From: Xanthomonas rydalmerensis
GTDB taxonomy: Bacteria; Pseudomonadota; Gammaproteobacteria; Xanthomonadales; Xanthomonadaceae
DNA length: 64,000 nt
Assembly: GCF_033170385.1 (NCBI RefSeq)
Contig: NZ_CP126170.1
Location: 62,001-126,000, forward strand
Direction of reading: 5' to 3'
The notes below the pieces were generated by a model. It did no database searches and was not told the DNA's origin. It worked only from the letters and a program-made list of their open reading frames with translations. Shown here in pieces: positions 27,383 to 35,727 of this stretch (within the stretch, counting starts at the first letter, position 1; each line of letters starts with the position of its first letter). The translations under genes were made by a program, and so were the position numbers.

Positions 27383-28714
27383 ATGAATGGTCTGGACAAG
27401 CGCGATATCGAGGTTCTCGGTTACTACGCCGGGCAGGGGAATCGGGAGCTTTACTGGAACTACCTTGCAAACAAGCAAGGCAACGATGGCTATGGGTTGC
27501 TCGCGCTCGGCGTAGTCCGTAACGATAACGCGCCAGGCGCCACCGCAAACGCGTTCGCCGAAAGCCAGGCACGCAGCGATGGCGTCGCAATGAGCGAACG
27601 GCAGTGGAACGAATTCGGCGTGGATCTGATGAAGCGCGACTTCGAGAGTCGGCGAAGCTACTTTGACAATGACCAGCCCGCACAAGCACTGAATCTTCCA
27701 GTCAAGGACGTCGAAGCCGTCCACGACGCCACCTTTCAGAAGCACCACATCAATCCCAACGGCTGGACGCCACGCGAGCTGCTCGACGCCGCGCGCCGCC
27801 ATGGCGGTGAGCCCGAGGCGGAAAAGGTCTGGTCGATGATGCTCGACAACTCCGCGCTGGGCCTGGATCGTGCAGGCGCCACGTTGAACGACGTACGCAA
27901 GTACGACGACGCGCAACTCGATGTGGTGTCCTACACCACACGCATGACCGCCGCGCGCCTACTCGCGCACGAAGCGCGGCCGATCACCGATCCGGACCGG
28001 ATCGGTGCACAGAGCTTCTATTACGAGCGCGATGCGCGAACCGGGCAGTGGACCAATTGGGTGTCCGGTGGCGAGCAGACCATCGCCCAGCCGGTGCGCG
28101 ACCCGCAGCAGATCCGGGAACTCGACGAGACCCGTGCGCTGCGCCTGGAGCGCCAGCAATTCCGCGAGCATTTCCATCCCGAGGATCCGTATCGCCACCA
28201 GCCGATCCTGCGCAGCCCGCAGACGCTGGCCGAGGCCGATCCGGTCCAGGCGGGTCCGGCGGTCGCGCAGGCCGCGCACATGTCCGATCCCACCGAGCCG
28301 GGCCATCCGCGCCATGCGCTGTACCAGCAGTGTGCCGCCGGCACCCAGGCGCTGGACCGGCAGTTGGGACGCATCCCCGATGCGGACAGCGCCTGCATGG
28401 CGGCCAGCGTCACCGACCTGGCCGCACGCAACGGTCTGCAGCGAGTGGATCACGTGCTGTTGAGCGAGCAAGGGCGCACGGCGCAGCCGGGCGAGCGGGT
28501 GTTCGTCGTGCAGGGCGATCCGAAGGATCCGGCGCACGTGCGCGCCCACATGTCCACCGAAGAAGCGATCCGCACGCCGGTAGCGCAGTCCTTTGAGCGG
28601 CTTGCCGAGTTCGATCGGCAGCAGGCGTTGGTCCAGGCGCAGCAAGTCGCGATGCAGCAGGATGTACACCAGCAGGACGCGCAGCGGCAGAGTGCGGCGG
28701 TGCCGCGGATCTGA
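27383..28714 (+). CDS. X-type T4SS antibacterial effector with XVIPCD (X-Tfe)
   Basis: The product has 443 residues. The C-terminal 130 residues (about 300-430) match the Xanthomonadales VirD4-interacting protein conserved domain: HPRHALYQQC, the central NGLQRVDHVLLSEQG (350-364), VFVVQGDPKDPAHVRAHM (373-390), EEAIRTPVAQSFERL and a glutamine-rich end. This domain directs toxins to the killing T4SS of Xanthomonas and Stenotrophomonas. The N-terminal 290 residues (starting DKRDIEVLGYYAGQGNRELY) hold no motif I recognise, so the toxic activity is unknown. There is no signal peptide, as expected. AAGGAG precedes ATG 27383. The first half is A/T-richer than the chromosome around it. The secretion-domain call is strong. 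Confidence 0.88.
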   Translation: MNGLDKRDIEVLGYYAGQGNRELYWNYLANKQGNDGYGLLALGVVRNDNAPGATANAFAESQARSDGVAMSERQWNEFGVDLMKRDFESRRSYFDNDQPAQALNLPVKDVEAVHDATFQKHHINPNGWTPRELLDAARRHGGEPEAEKVWSMMLDNSALGLDRAGATLNDVRKYDDAQLDVVSYTTRMTAARLLAHEARPITDPDRIGAQSFYYERDARTGQWTNWVSGGEQTIAQPVRDPQQIRELDETRALRLERQQFREHFHPEDPYRHQPILRSPQTLAEADPVQAGPAVAQAAHMSDPTEPGHPRHALYQQCAAGTQALDRQLGRIPDADSACMAASVTDLAARNGLQRVDHVLLSEQGRTAQPGERVFVVQGDPKDPAHVRAHMSTEEAIRTPVAQSFERLAEFDRQQALVQAQQVAMQQDVHQQDAQRQSAAVPRI

Positions 28715-28845
28715 GCGAAGCGAACCCTGTGGCGCTGCGATCAGGTCCGCAGCGCGGATGGCTGAAGGTACCTGTGGCCTCGACATGAGCCCCAGGTTGG
28801 ATGAGCCGGCGAGGGGCGTTCGTGTAGAGGCCCCTGGCGCCCGGA

Positions 28846-28880
28846 CCCTCACCCCCGGCCCCTCTCCCGGTGGGAGAAGC
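28846..28880. repeat. CCCTCTCCC/GGGAGAG-type palindromic repeat
   Basis: CCCTCACCCCCGGCCCCTCTCCCGG runs into TGGGAGAAG. It is the inverse orientation of the repeat found between recB and recD. It lies at the 3' end of the patatin gene. Confidence 0.8.
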
Positions 28881-28886
28881 GAAGCC

Positions 28887-29915
28887 TCAGTCCTTCGGCT
28901 TGCAGGGATCGTCGCGGCGCAGCAGGCGGCCCAGGCGCGATGGCGGTTCGCATGGCGGTGGCGCCGGTTGCGCGGCCTTTGCCGCCGCGGCTGCGGCGGC
29001 CGCGCGCTGCTGCTGCAGTTGCGCCAGCTTGGCCTTGATCTGCGGCATCGCCGCCAATGCGGCCTTCTCGCCTTCCAGGATCGCGGCGTTGCGCTGGGCG
29101 AAGTCGGCCGCGCCGATGTCGTTGACCTTGGGCCGGATCACGATGTCGGCGCGGCCCAGTTCCTGCTGGCCCAGGCGCTGGCCCATGATCGCGATCGACT
29201 GGTTGACGGTGCCGAGCATGCTGCCCGGGTTCTTGCCGCTGGCCTTGCTGGAGATGTCCACGGCGATGACGAAGTCCGCGCCGAGCTGGCGTGCGGCGTC
29301 CACCGGCACCGGGCTGACCACGCCGCCGTCCACGTAGTGGAACTTGCCGATGGTCACCGGCTCGAACACGCCGGGGATGCTGCTGGACGCGCGCACCGCC
29401 TGGCCGGCGTTGCCGCGCACGAACACCGTGCGCTCGCCGTCTTCCAGGCGGGTGGCGACCGCGGCGAACGGCTTGGCCAGCTTCTCGATCGGCTTGCCCT
29501 TGAGCTGCGCGTTGACATAGTCCTGCAGCGCCTGGCCCTGCACCAGGCCGCCGGAGAACAGGCGCATGTCGCGGATGCTGCTCTCGTCCAGCGCCACCGC
29601 CGCCTGCTGCATCTGGAACGCGTCCATGCCGCTGGCGTACAGCGCGCCGACCACGCTGCCGGCACTGGTGCCGGACACCACCGTCGGCTCCAGGCCGTTG
29701 GCCTGCAGCATCTTGATCACGCCGATGTGGGCGAAGCCCTTGGCCGCACCGCCGCCCAGGGCGATGCCGATGCGCAGCGGCTTGGCCGCCGGCGACGGGG
29801 CCGGTCCGTTCACCACCGGGGCTGGCGGCGCCGGCTTGGGCTCGCCGCCGCAGGCGGCAAGCAGGCCGAACAGGGACAGGGACAGCAACAGGCGCGGGGA
29901 ACGGAACACGGTCAT
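28887..29915 (-). CDS. Patatin-like phospholipase lipoprotein (RssA-like)
   Basis: The 342-residue lipoprotein has signal residues 1-21 and Cys22 in LLAAC. The patatin fold is complete: oxyanion motif GGGAAKG at 54-60, nucleophile elbow GTSAG with Ser84, and the catalytic dyad Asp196 in DGG. A proline/alanine-rich linker follows the lipobox. The C-terminal tail has an alanine-rich coil (QQQRAAAAAAAAKAAQ) and ends RRDDPCKPKD. Expected activity is lysophospholipase or lipid acyl hydrolase in the periplasm. The start at 29915 gives a clean lipoprotein leader. Confidence 0.92.
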   Translation of the reverse strand: MTVFRSPRLLLSLSLFGLLAACGGEPKPAPPAPVVNGPAPSPAAKPLRIGIALGGGAAKGFAHIGVIKMLQANGLEPTVVSGTSAGSVVGALYASGMDAFQMQQAAVALDESSIRDMRLFSGGLVQGQALQDYVNAQLKGKPIEKLAKPFAAVATRLEDGERTVFVRGNAGQAVRASSSIPGVFEPVTIGKFHYVDGGVVSPVPVDAARQLGADFVIAVDISSKASGKNPGSMLGTVNQSIAIMGQRLGQQELGRADIVIRPKVNDIGAADFAQRNAAILEGEKAALAAMPQIKAKLAQLQQQRAAAAAAAAKAAQPAPPPCEPPSRLGRLLRRDDPCKPKD

Positions 29916-30070
29916 GGAAGCGTCGCGGACAGGAGGAAGGAGCCGGCGCGAGCATAGCCGCATCCTCCTGCACCGCCCACGACCGGAGGTCATGCCACGG
30001 GTGGTTCTTGCGCTTCAGCGGAGGTGTGGGCGCCTGTGCTCCTGATGCTGCGAGGCGCTGCGCGCCCGTC

Positions 30071-30107
30071 CCCTCGCCCCAACCCCTCTCCCGGGGGGGA
30101 GAGGGGC
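30071..30107. repeat. CCCTCTCCC/GGGAGAGGGG-type palindromic repeat
   Basis: CCCTCGCCCCAACCCCTCTC is followed by CCGGGGGGGAGAGGGG. It lies just after the stop codon of the AIM24-type gene, where it could also act as a terminator hairpin. The family recurs at 28846, 46089, 58660, 58799 and 59321. Confidence 0.85.
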
Positions 30108-30120
30108 TAAGTGTGCCGCC

Positions 30121-31134
30121 TCAGAAGTTGTTGTCGCCGTCCAGGATCCGGCCGAAGCCGCCCAGCACCGAGCCTTCGCCGCGGTTCTGCCCGCCGCCTT
30201 GCGGCGCGGCGGCGAACATGCGCCCGGCCAGGCGCGAGAACGGCAGCGATTGCAGCCATACCTTGCCGGGGCCGGTCAGGGTGGCCAGGAACATGCCTTC
30301 GCCGCCGAAGAACATGCTCTTGATGCCGCTGACCGGGCGCACGTCCATGTCCACCGAGGAGTGGAACGCGACCACGCAGCCGGTGTCCACGTCCAGCCGC
30401 TCGCCGGCAGCCAGCTCGCGCTCGATCACGCAGCCGCCGGCGTGCACGAACACCCAGCCGTCGCCCTCGAGCTTCTGCATGATGAAACCTTCGCCGCCGA
30501 ACAGCCCGGTCATGATCTTGCGCTGGAAGTGGATGCCCAGCGACACCCCGCGCGCGCCGGCCAGGAAGCTGTCCTTCTGGCAGATCAGGCGACCGCCGTG
30601 CTGGTCCAGCTTCATCGCCAGCACCGTGCCGGGGTAGGGCGCGGCGAAGGCGACCTTGGCCTTGCCCTGGCCCTGGTGGGTGAACACGGTGGTGAACAGG
30701 CTCTCGCCGGTGACCAGGCGTTTGCCCGCCGACAACAGCTTGCCCATCAGGCCGCTCTGGTTGCCGCCGGAGCCGTCGCCGAACACGGTGTCCATCTGCA
30801 CCGCCGCGTCCTTGAACATCAGTGCGCCGGCCTCGGCCACCGCGCTCTCGCCCGGGTCCAGCTCGATCTCCACGAACTGCATCTCGTGGCCGACGATGCG
30901 GTAGTCGATCTCGTCGGCGCGGCCGCCCGCGGCCGGCGGCGGCGGCAGGCCCGGCGGCAGGAACGCCGCGCCGCCCTGCAGCGCGGCGATCTGCGCCACC
31001 GGGAGCCAGCCGCTCTGGCCCTGGCACCAGGCCAGCGCCGTGGGGTTGTTGCGGGCGAAGGCGACTGCGTCGGCATCGTCGAACGGGCCGGAGCGGGTCT
31101 GTTCGCTGCCGGTCAGGAAGTACCACTGGGTCAT
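30121..31134 (-). CDS. AIM24/TIGR00266-family protein with N-terminal GYF_2 domain
   Basis: In this 337-residue protein, residues 1-55 (MTQWYFLTGSEQTRSGPFDDADAVAFARNNPTALAWCQGQSGWLPVAQI) form a GYF_2-type domain with the W-Y-F and GPF...W pattern used for peptide binding. After a proline linker, residues about 78-310 form the double-stranded beta-helix of the AIM24 family (IVGHEMQFVEIELDPGESAVAEAGALMFKD and SIKSMFFGGEGMFLATLTGPG in type). The family is of unknown function in bacteria; AIM24 in yeast affects mitochondrial membrane organisation. The domain fusion is present in xanthomonads and suggests an adaptor role. Confidence 0.82.
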   Translation of the reverse strand: MTQWYFLTGSEQTRSGPFDDADAVAFARNNPTALAWCQGQSGWLPVAQIAALQGGAAFLPPGLPPPPAAGGRADEIDYRIVGHEMQFVEIELDPGESAVAEAGALMFKDAAVQMDTVFGDGSGGNQSGLMGKLLSAGKRLVTGESLFTTVFTHQGQGKAKVAFAAPYPGTVLAMKLDQHGGRLICQKDSFLAGARGVSLGIHFQRKIMTGLFGGEGFIMQKLEGDGWVFVHAGGCVIERELAAGERLDVDTGCVVAFHSSVDMDVRPVSGIKSMFFGGEGMFLATLTGPGKVWLQSLPFSRLAGRMFAAAPQGGGQNRGEGSVLGGFGRILDGDNNF

Positions 31135-31355
31135 GGGTGCAGGTCCTTGGCGGGTAGTGGCGGCGAGTCTAGCCTGCCGTCCCGGACCGTTCGCATCTGT
31201 CCAAAGGCAGGGGGGCCGCAGCGCCCGGTGGCCGCCGCGGGCGCAGGCGTGGGGCAAGCGTCACCTCGACGCGGTGGCTGGATGCACACGCTGCCTGTCA
31301 GGCGGATCGTCCATGGATGCGTCCTCGGCGCGCGGGCGCGCACCGATAGGCGTTG

Positions 31356-32186
31356 CTACAGCACGCTGGCCGGGCGCACCTGCAGGACGTCGGCCTCCGC
31401 GGCGCAGTCGCTGGCCGGCGCGCGCCCGGCCGCGCGCGCGGCGGCGATCTCGCCGCGTGCCGCGGCCAGGTCGGCGCGGAAGTCCGAGTCGTCGTGCAGC
31501 CGCGCCACCGTGGCTGCGCCCATGAAGCGGCCGGCGAGCACGTCGCTTTGCCAGTGCACGTTGCACACCAGCCGGCTCTCGCCGTAGTTGCGGCCGCGCG
31601 CGATCAGCGCCTCCGCGCGTTCGGGCGCGATCTCGCTCAGGACCAGCGCCCAGGCCCAGCCGATGGCGCTGTGTCCCGACGGATAGGAACCGCTTTGGCG
31701 CAGGTCGTCGAGATCGCCCGGGGTGCACACCGCCTGCTGGTTGCGCAGGAACGGCCGCGCGCGCTGGTACTGGCGCTTGGCCGCCTTGGTGGCGGCGCTG
31801 GCGTCGATGCGGCTGCGTTCCAGCAATGTGTAAAGGTGCGGGGTGTGTTGCGCATCGATCGCCACGCCCAGCGCGCAGGCGAACTGGCCGGCGCCGGTCG
31901 GGAAGCTCAGATCGGCATCGCGCGCGGCCTGCTGCCAGCGCGCGCTGCCGCGCAGGGCCAGCGCCTCGCGGTTGACCCCCAGGTCCAGCGCCTCGCCTGG
32001 CGAGCCGGCCGCTGGCGGTGCCGGCAGCAGTTGCAGGCTGTCCGGGACCGCGGTGGCCGGCAGATAGCCCACGGCCTTGTCCGCTGCAGGCGACGGCGCA
32101 CGCAGCGCGGGGCCGCTGCACGCGGCCAGGGCGAGCGCCAGCACGGTAGCGGCGAAGCGGACACGACAGGCGGGCGACACGGGCAT
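31356..32186 (-). CDS. Class A non-specific acid phosphatase (PAP2 superfamily) lipoprotein
   Basis: The 276-residue product has a lipoprotein leader with Cys23 (LALAAC). The three conserved phosphatase blocks occur in order: K...RP in KRQYQRARPF, PSGH in SGSYPSGHSAIGW, and SR...H..SD in ESRLVCNVHWQSDVLAG. This is the full signature of PhoN/PhoC-type periplasmic phosphatases that release phosphate from organic esters. The C-terminal alanine/arginine-rich extension is poorly conserved. It is a separate gene, 221 bases downstream (on its strand) from the AIM24 gene. Confidence 0.93.
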   Translation of the reverse strand: MPVSPACRVRFAATVLALALAACSGPALRAPSPAADKAVGYLPATAVPDSLQLLPAPPAAGSPGEALDLGVNREALALRGSARWQQAARDADLSFPTGAGQFACALGVAIDAQHTPHLYTLLERSRIDASAATKAAKRQYQRARPFLRNQQAVCTPGDLDDLRQSGSYPSGHSAIGWAWALVLSEIAPERAEALIARGRNYGESRLVCNVHWQSDVLAGRFMGAATVARLHDDSDFRADLAAARGEIAAARAAGRAPASDCAAEADVLQVRPASVL

Positions 32187-32281
32187 GCGAACTCGGACAG
32201 CGACGGCGGACCGGTCAGTGTACGGCGCGTGGCGGGGCGAGCGTCGCCTGCGACGGTGTCCTTCGCTGGACGCGCTTTGCT

Positions 32282-32349
32282 GTAGGAGCGGCTTCAGCCG
32301 CGACCGGGTTCCACGCGGCAAGTCCGGTCGCGGCTGAAGCCGCTCCTAT
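32282..32349. repeat. REP-type palindrome doublet
   Basis: GTAGGAGCGGCTTCAGCCGC at 32282 pairs with its inverted copy ending GCCGCTCCTAT at 32349, separated by about 20 bases. It is the clearest copy in the window and lies between the phosphatase start and the rhomboid gene. Confidence 0.92.
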
Positions 32350-32361
32350 GCATTGTCATGC

Positions 32362-33144
32362 TCATCCCCCGTCACGCTCCTCGCGCGGCGGGAAGCGCAG
32401 CACCACCCCGCGCGACACCGGCGGCGGTTGCCACAGCACCGGCACCTGGGTCGGCGGCGGCGGTTCCAGTTCGTCGTCTGCGACGAGGATCTCGTCCGCG
32501 TCGTCCTCGTCCTCCCAGCTGTAGCGCTTGCGTGGCGGCAGCGGATCGCGATGGCGCAGCAGCAGCGCGGCGACCACGCCGCCCACCGCACCGCCCAGGT
32601 GCGATTGCCAGGACACCCCGTCCTCGTGCGGCAGCACCGTCACCAGCATGCCGCCGTAGAACAGGAAGGCGATCATGCTGGCGGCGATCGCGGCGCGGTC
32701 GCGGCGCAGCAAGGCGAGCACGAATACCAGGAATAGCAGGCCGTGGGCGACGCCGCTGGCGCCCAGGTGATGGCTGCCGGGGTCGCCGAGCCACCAGGCG
32801 CCCAGGCCCGAGCCCAACCACAGCAAGGGCAGCCCGGCCAGGGTGGCGCGCGGATACACGCTGCCGGCCAGGGTGCCCAGGATCAGCAGTGCGCCGGCAT
32901 TGGCCCCCAGGTGCTCCGGCGAGCCGTGCAGCAGCGGCGCGGTCAGCACGCCGAGCAGGCCGGCGGCCGTGTGCGGCGCGACCGCCCACGGCCGCCAGTC
33001 GAACAGGCCCTGGCTGGCGAACACCGCCACCAGTACCGCCACAAAGGCCAGGCTGGCATTGAACGCGCGCAGGATCCGCGCGCGGTCGAAGCGGCCCTGC
33101 GCCTCGGGTTCGGGCGGGGGCGAGGGGAGCGAAGAGGTGTCCAT
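32362..33144 (-). CDS. Rhomboid-family intramembrane serine protease
   Basis: The 260-residue protein has six hydrophobic segments. The N-terminal HGSPEHLGANAGAL (73-86) carries the conserved His/Asn cluster, GASG places the nucleophile Ser130, and SHLGGAVGG carries the catalytic His182. An acidic C-terminal tail (WEDEDDADEILVADDELEPPPP) follows the last helix and faces the cytoplasm. It cleaves membrane proteins; the substrate is unknown. Confidence 0.92.
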   Translation of the reverse strand: MDTSSLPSPPPEPEAQGRFDRARILRAFNASLAFVAVLVAVFASQGLFDWRPWAVAPHTAAGLLGVLTAPLLHGSPEHLGANAGALLILGTLAGSVYPRATLAGLPLLWLGSGLGAWWLGDPGSHHLGASGVAHGLLFLVFVLALLRRDRAAIAASMIAFLFYGGMLVTVLPHEDGVSWQSHLGGAVGGVVAALLLRHRDPLPPRKRYSWEDEDDADEILVADDELEPPPPTQVPVLWQPPPVSRGVVLRFPPREERDGG

Positions 33145-33246
33145 GCTCCCTGGATGGCGGCGCCCGGCCTGCAAGGCAAGGCGCCGCCGGTGGGAGGGAC
33201 TGGCCACGGCCGCGGGACAATCCGCGGCCGCGGTGCCAGTGCCGGG

Positions 33247-34200
33247 TCAGTGCGCCGGCTTGGCCGGGCGCAGCAGGCTCAGCACGATGGTCGCGCCGAT
33301 CACCACCGCCACCGCCAGCAGCGACACCAGCACCGGGATCTTGTACAGGTCGATGATCAGCATCTTGGTGCCGATGAACACCAGCACGATCGCCAGGCCG
33401 TAGGGCAGCAGGTGGAAGCGGTCGGCCATGCCGGCCAGCAGGAAGAACATCGCGCGCAGGCCCAGTACCGCGAACACGTTGGAGGTCAGCACGATGAACG
33501 GGTCGGTGGTGATCGCGAAGATCGCCGGGATGCTGTCCACCGCGAAGATCACGTCGGTGATCGCGATCAGCATCAGCACCGCGAACAGCGGAGTGAACCA
33601 GCGCTTGCCTTCCTGGGTCACGCTCAGCGCGTTGCCGTGGTACTGCGGGGTCAGGCGCAGATGCTTGCGCATGAAGCGCAGTACCGGGTTGGCTTCCAAG
33701 TCAGGCTCCTTGCCCGCCGAGAACCACATCTTGATGCCGGTCAGCAGCAGGAACGCGCCGAACACGTACAGCAGCCAGTGGAACTTGGTCAGCAGCACCG
33801 AGCCGGCGAAGATCATCACCGCGCGCAGCACGATTGCGCCGAGTACGCCGATCACCAGCACGCGCTGGCGCTGCTCCTCCGGCACCGCGAAGTAGCTCAT
33901 GATCATCAGGAACACGAAGATGTTGTCGACCGCCAGCGACTTCTCGACCAGGTAGCCGGTCAGAAACTCCAGGCCCAGGCGGTTGCCGGTGGCCACGTCG
34001 ATGGTCTCGCGCAGGTACCACCACAGGCCGCCATTGAACGCCAGCGCCAGCGCGATCCAGCCGATGCTCCACCACAGCGCTTCCTTGAAGGTGACCTTGT
34101 GCGGACCGCCGTGGCGCATCAGCACCAGGTCCGCCAGCAGCGCCACGATCACCACGATCGCGAAACCGCCCCACAACCACACGTTGCCTATCGTTTCCAT
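33247..34200 (-). CDS. TerC/Alx-family membrane protein (putative Mn2+ exporter)
   Basis: The 317-residue protein has about nine helices. Family blocks are EALWWSIGWIALALAFN, FLTGYLVEKSLAVDNIFVFLMI, AVMIFAGSVLLTKFHWLLYVFGAFLLLTGIKM, and ITDVIFAVDSIPAIFAITTDPFIVLTSNVFAVLGLRAMFF, whose acidic residues bind metal. Alx of E. coli exports manganese and is controlled by a yybP-ykoY element; a matching element lies directly upstream here (34285-34402), strongly supporting a manganese-export role. Confidence 0.94.
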   Translation of the reverse strand: METIGNVWLWGGFAIVVIVALLADLVLMRHGGPHKVTFKEALWWSIGWIALALAFNGGLWWYLRETIDVATGNRLGLEFLTGYLVEKSLAVDNIFVFLMIMSYFAVPEEQRQRVLVIGVLGAIVLRAVMIFAGSVLLTKFHWLLYVFGAFLLLTGIKMWFSAGKEPDLEANPVLRFMRKHLRLTPQYHGNALSVTQEGKRWFTPLFAVLMLIAITDVIFAVDSIPAIFAITTDPFIVLTSNVFAVLGLRAMFFLLAGMADRFHLLPYGLAIVLVFIGTKMLIIDLYKIPVLVSLLAVAVVIGATIVLSLLRPAKPAH

Positions 34201-34284
34201 TGGGAATTTTCCGTCAGTGAACAGGGAACCTCGGGGCCGCGGTGGCGGAGGCGTTCCGGACGGAGACGACGGATGTCGTCCAGA

Positions 34285-34402
34285 GGGTGCCTTCGCCACT
34301 GCGGCGAAGGTCTCGCTCGCAGCCGATGAACCGGCTGCCGTTGCACCGGAGCCCGCGGGCTCGAATTGACGGCGACAACGTCGGGAGCTACTCCCCTTCT
34401 GC
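34285..34402 (-). ncRNA. yybP-ykoY-like manganese riboswitch
   Basis: Read on the minus strand, the leader of the TerC gene contains AAGGGGAGTAGC (34387-34398), then GCCGTCA about 20 bases later, then a long variable arm, and the 3' hairpin GACCTTCGCC...GGCGAAGGC (34289-34312). GGGGAGUAGC, the GUCA loop and the CCUUCGCC/GGCGAAGG stem are the conserved elements of the yybP-ykoY family, which senses Mn2+ and commonly precedes TerC/Alx or MntP genes. About 85 bases lie between the hairpin and the start codon. Boundaries are approximate. Confidence 0.75.
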
Positions 34403-34458
34403 GCGCATTCTTGCCGCTGCCGGCGGTGCCGTCAATCGGGGCGGCTACAATGGCGTTC

Positions 34459-35640
34459 ATGAATAGTCCCCTGCCCGTAGTCCGCCTCAAGAACGCCTGG
34501 CGCTCCAGCCATCCTTGGATCTTCCAGAAACTGGTCGAAAAACCCGCCGCCAAGCCCAAGCCGGGCGCGCTGGTGGACGTGGTCGGGGTGGATGGCGACT
34601 GGATCGGTCGCGGCTTCTACAACGGCCACTCGCGCATCGCCGTGCGCATCCTCGAGACCAACCCCGACATCGCCGTCGACGAGTCCTGGTTCGCGCGCAA
34701 GATCGCCGAGGCGGTGTCGCTGCGCCGTGACGTGCTCAAGCTGGATGCGGTCAGCGACGCCTGGCGCGTGGTGCATGCCGAGGGCGACGGCCTGTCCGGG
34801 CTGGTGGTGGACCGCTACGGCGACCTGCTGGTGGTGGAATTCTTCAGCGCCGGCATGTTCCGCCACCGCGAGTGGATCTACGCCGCGCTGCGCGCGCAGT
34901 TCCCCGGCGCGCGCTTCTACAGCTTCGCCGAGGAGCACGTGCAGAAGCAGGAGAGCTTCGACTACCGGCCGGTGTCCAGCAGCGGCGAGCGCCCGGAGCC
35001 GGCGATCATCAGCGAATACGGCGTGCGCTTCCGCGCCGATCCGGCCGGCGCGCACAAGACCGGTTTCTTCGCCGACCAGCGCGAGAACCGCCAGTGGCTG
35101 AGCCAGCAGGTGGAGGGCAAGCGCGTGCTCGACCTGTGCTGCAACACCGGCGGCTTCGCCGTCTACGCCAAGGTCCGCGGCGCCACCGAAGTGGTCGGCG
35201 TGGACATCGACGAGGACGTGATCGAGATCGCCAAGGGCAACGCCCGGCTCAACGACGTGCGGCCCAAGTTCGTGCAGGCCGACATCTTCCCGTACCTGCG
35301 CGATGCCGCCGCGCGCGGCGACCGGTACGACGTGGTGATCCTGGACCCGGCCAAGATGACCCGCGACCGCGACCAGGTGATCCCGGCGCTGAAGAAATAC
35401 CTGGACATGAACAAGCTGGCGCTGGGCGTGGTCGCCCCGGGTGGCCTGTTCGCCACCTTCTCCTGCACCGGCCTGGTCGCCGAGCACGAGTTCCTGGACA
35501 TGCTGCGCCGCGCCGCCTATTTCTCCGGCCGCACCATCCAGATCCTGAAGGTGGCCGGTGCCGGCGCCGACCACCCGTTCATGGCCCACGTGCAGGAATC
35601 GCGCTACCTCAAGGCGGTGTTCTGCCGCGTGCTGGACTAG
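34459..35640 (+). CDS. Class I SAM-dependent rRNA (cytosine-C5) methyltransferase, RlmI-like
   Basis: The 393-residue protein has an N-terminal PUA-like domain (VRLKNAWRSSHPWIFQKLVEKP through WIGRGFYNGHSRIAVRIL), then a RlmI-type EEHVQ linker. The Rossmann methyltransferase domain has motif I LDLCCNTGGFAVYA, motif II VVGVDID, motif IV DPAKM and motif VI FSCTG with the catalytic cysteine. Relatives methylate 23S rRNA. ATG 34459 matches usual family starts; ATG 34450, 8 bases after GGGG, is also possible and adds three residues. The gene is divergent from the riboswitch-controlled TerC gene. Confidence 0.92.
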   Translation: MNSPLPVVRLKNAWRSSHPWIFQKLVEKPAAKPKPGALVDVVGVDGDWIGRGFYNGHSRIAVRILETNPDIAVDESWFARKIAEAVSLRRDVLKLDAVSDAWRVVHAEGDGLSGLVVDRYGDLLVVEFFSAGMFRHREWIYAALRAQFPGARFYSFAEEHVQKQESFDYRPVSSSGERPEPAIISEYGVRFRADPAGAHKTGFFADQRENRQWLSQQVEGKRVLDLCCNTGGFAVYAKVRGATEVVGVDIDEDVIEIAKGNARLNDVRPKFVQADIFPYLRDAAARGDRYDVVILDPAKMTRDRDQVIPALKKYLDMNKLALGVVAPGGLFATFSCTGLVAEHEFLDMLRRAAYFSGRTIQILKVAGAGADHPFMAHVQESRYLKAVFCRVLD

Positions 35641-35727
35641 CGCGCCGCGCATGTGCCGGGCCGAGCGGCGGTTCCTGCGCAGCGCACCGGTGCGGGTGCG
35701 CGCGACGCTGACGACCGCGCGCCGCGC

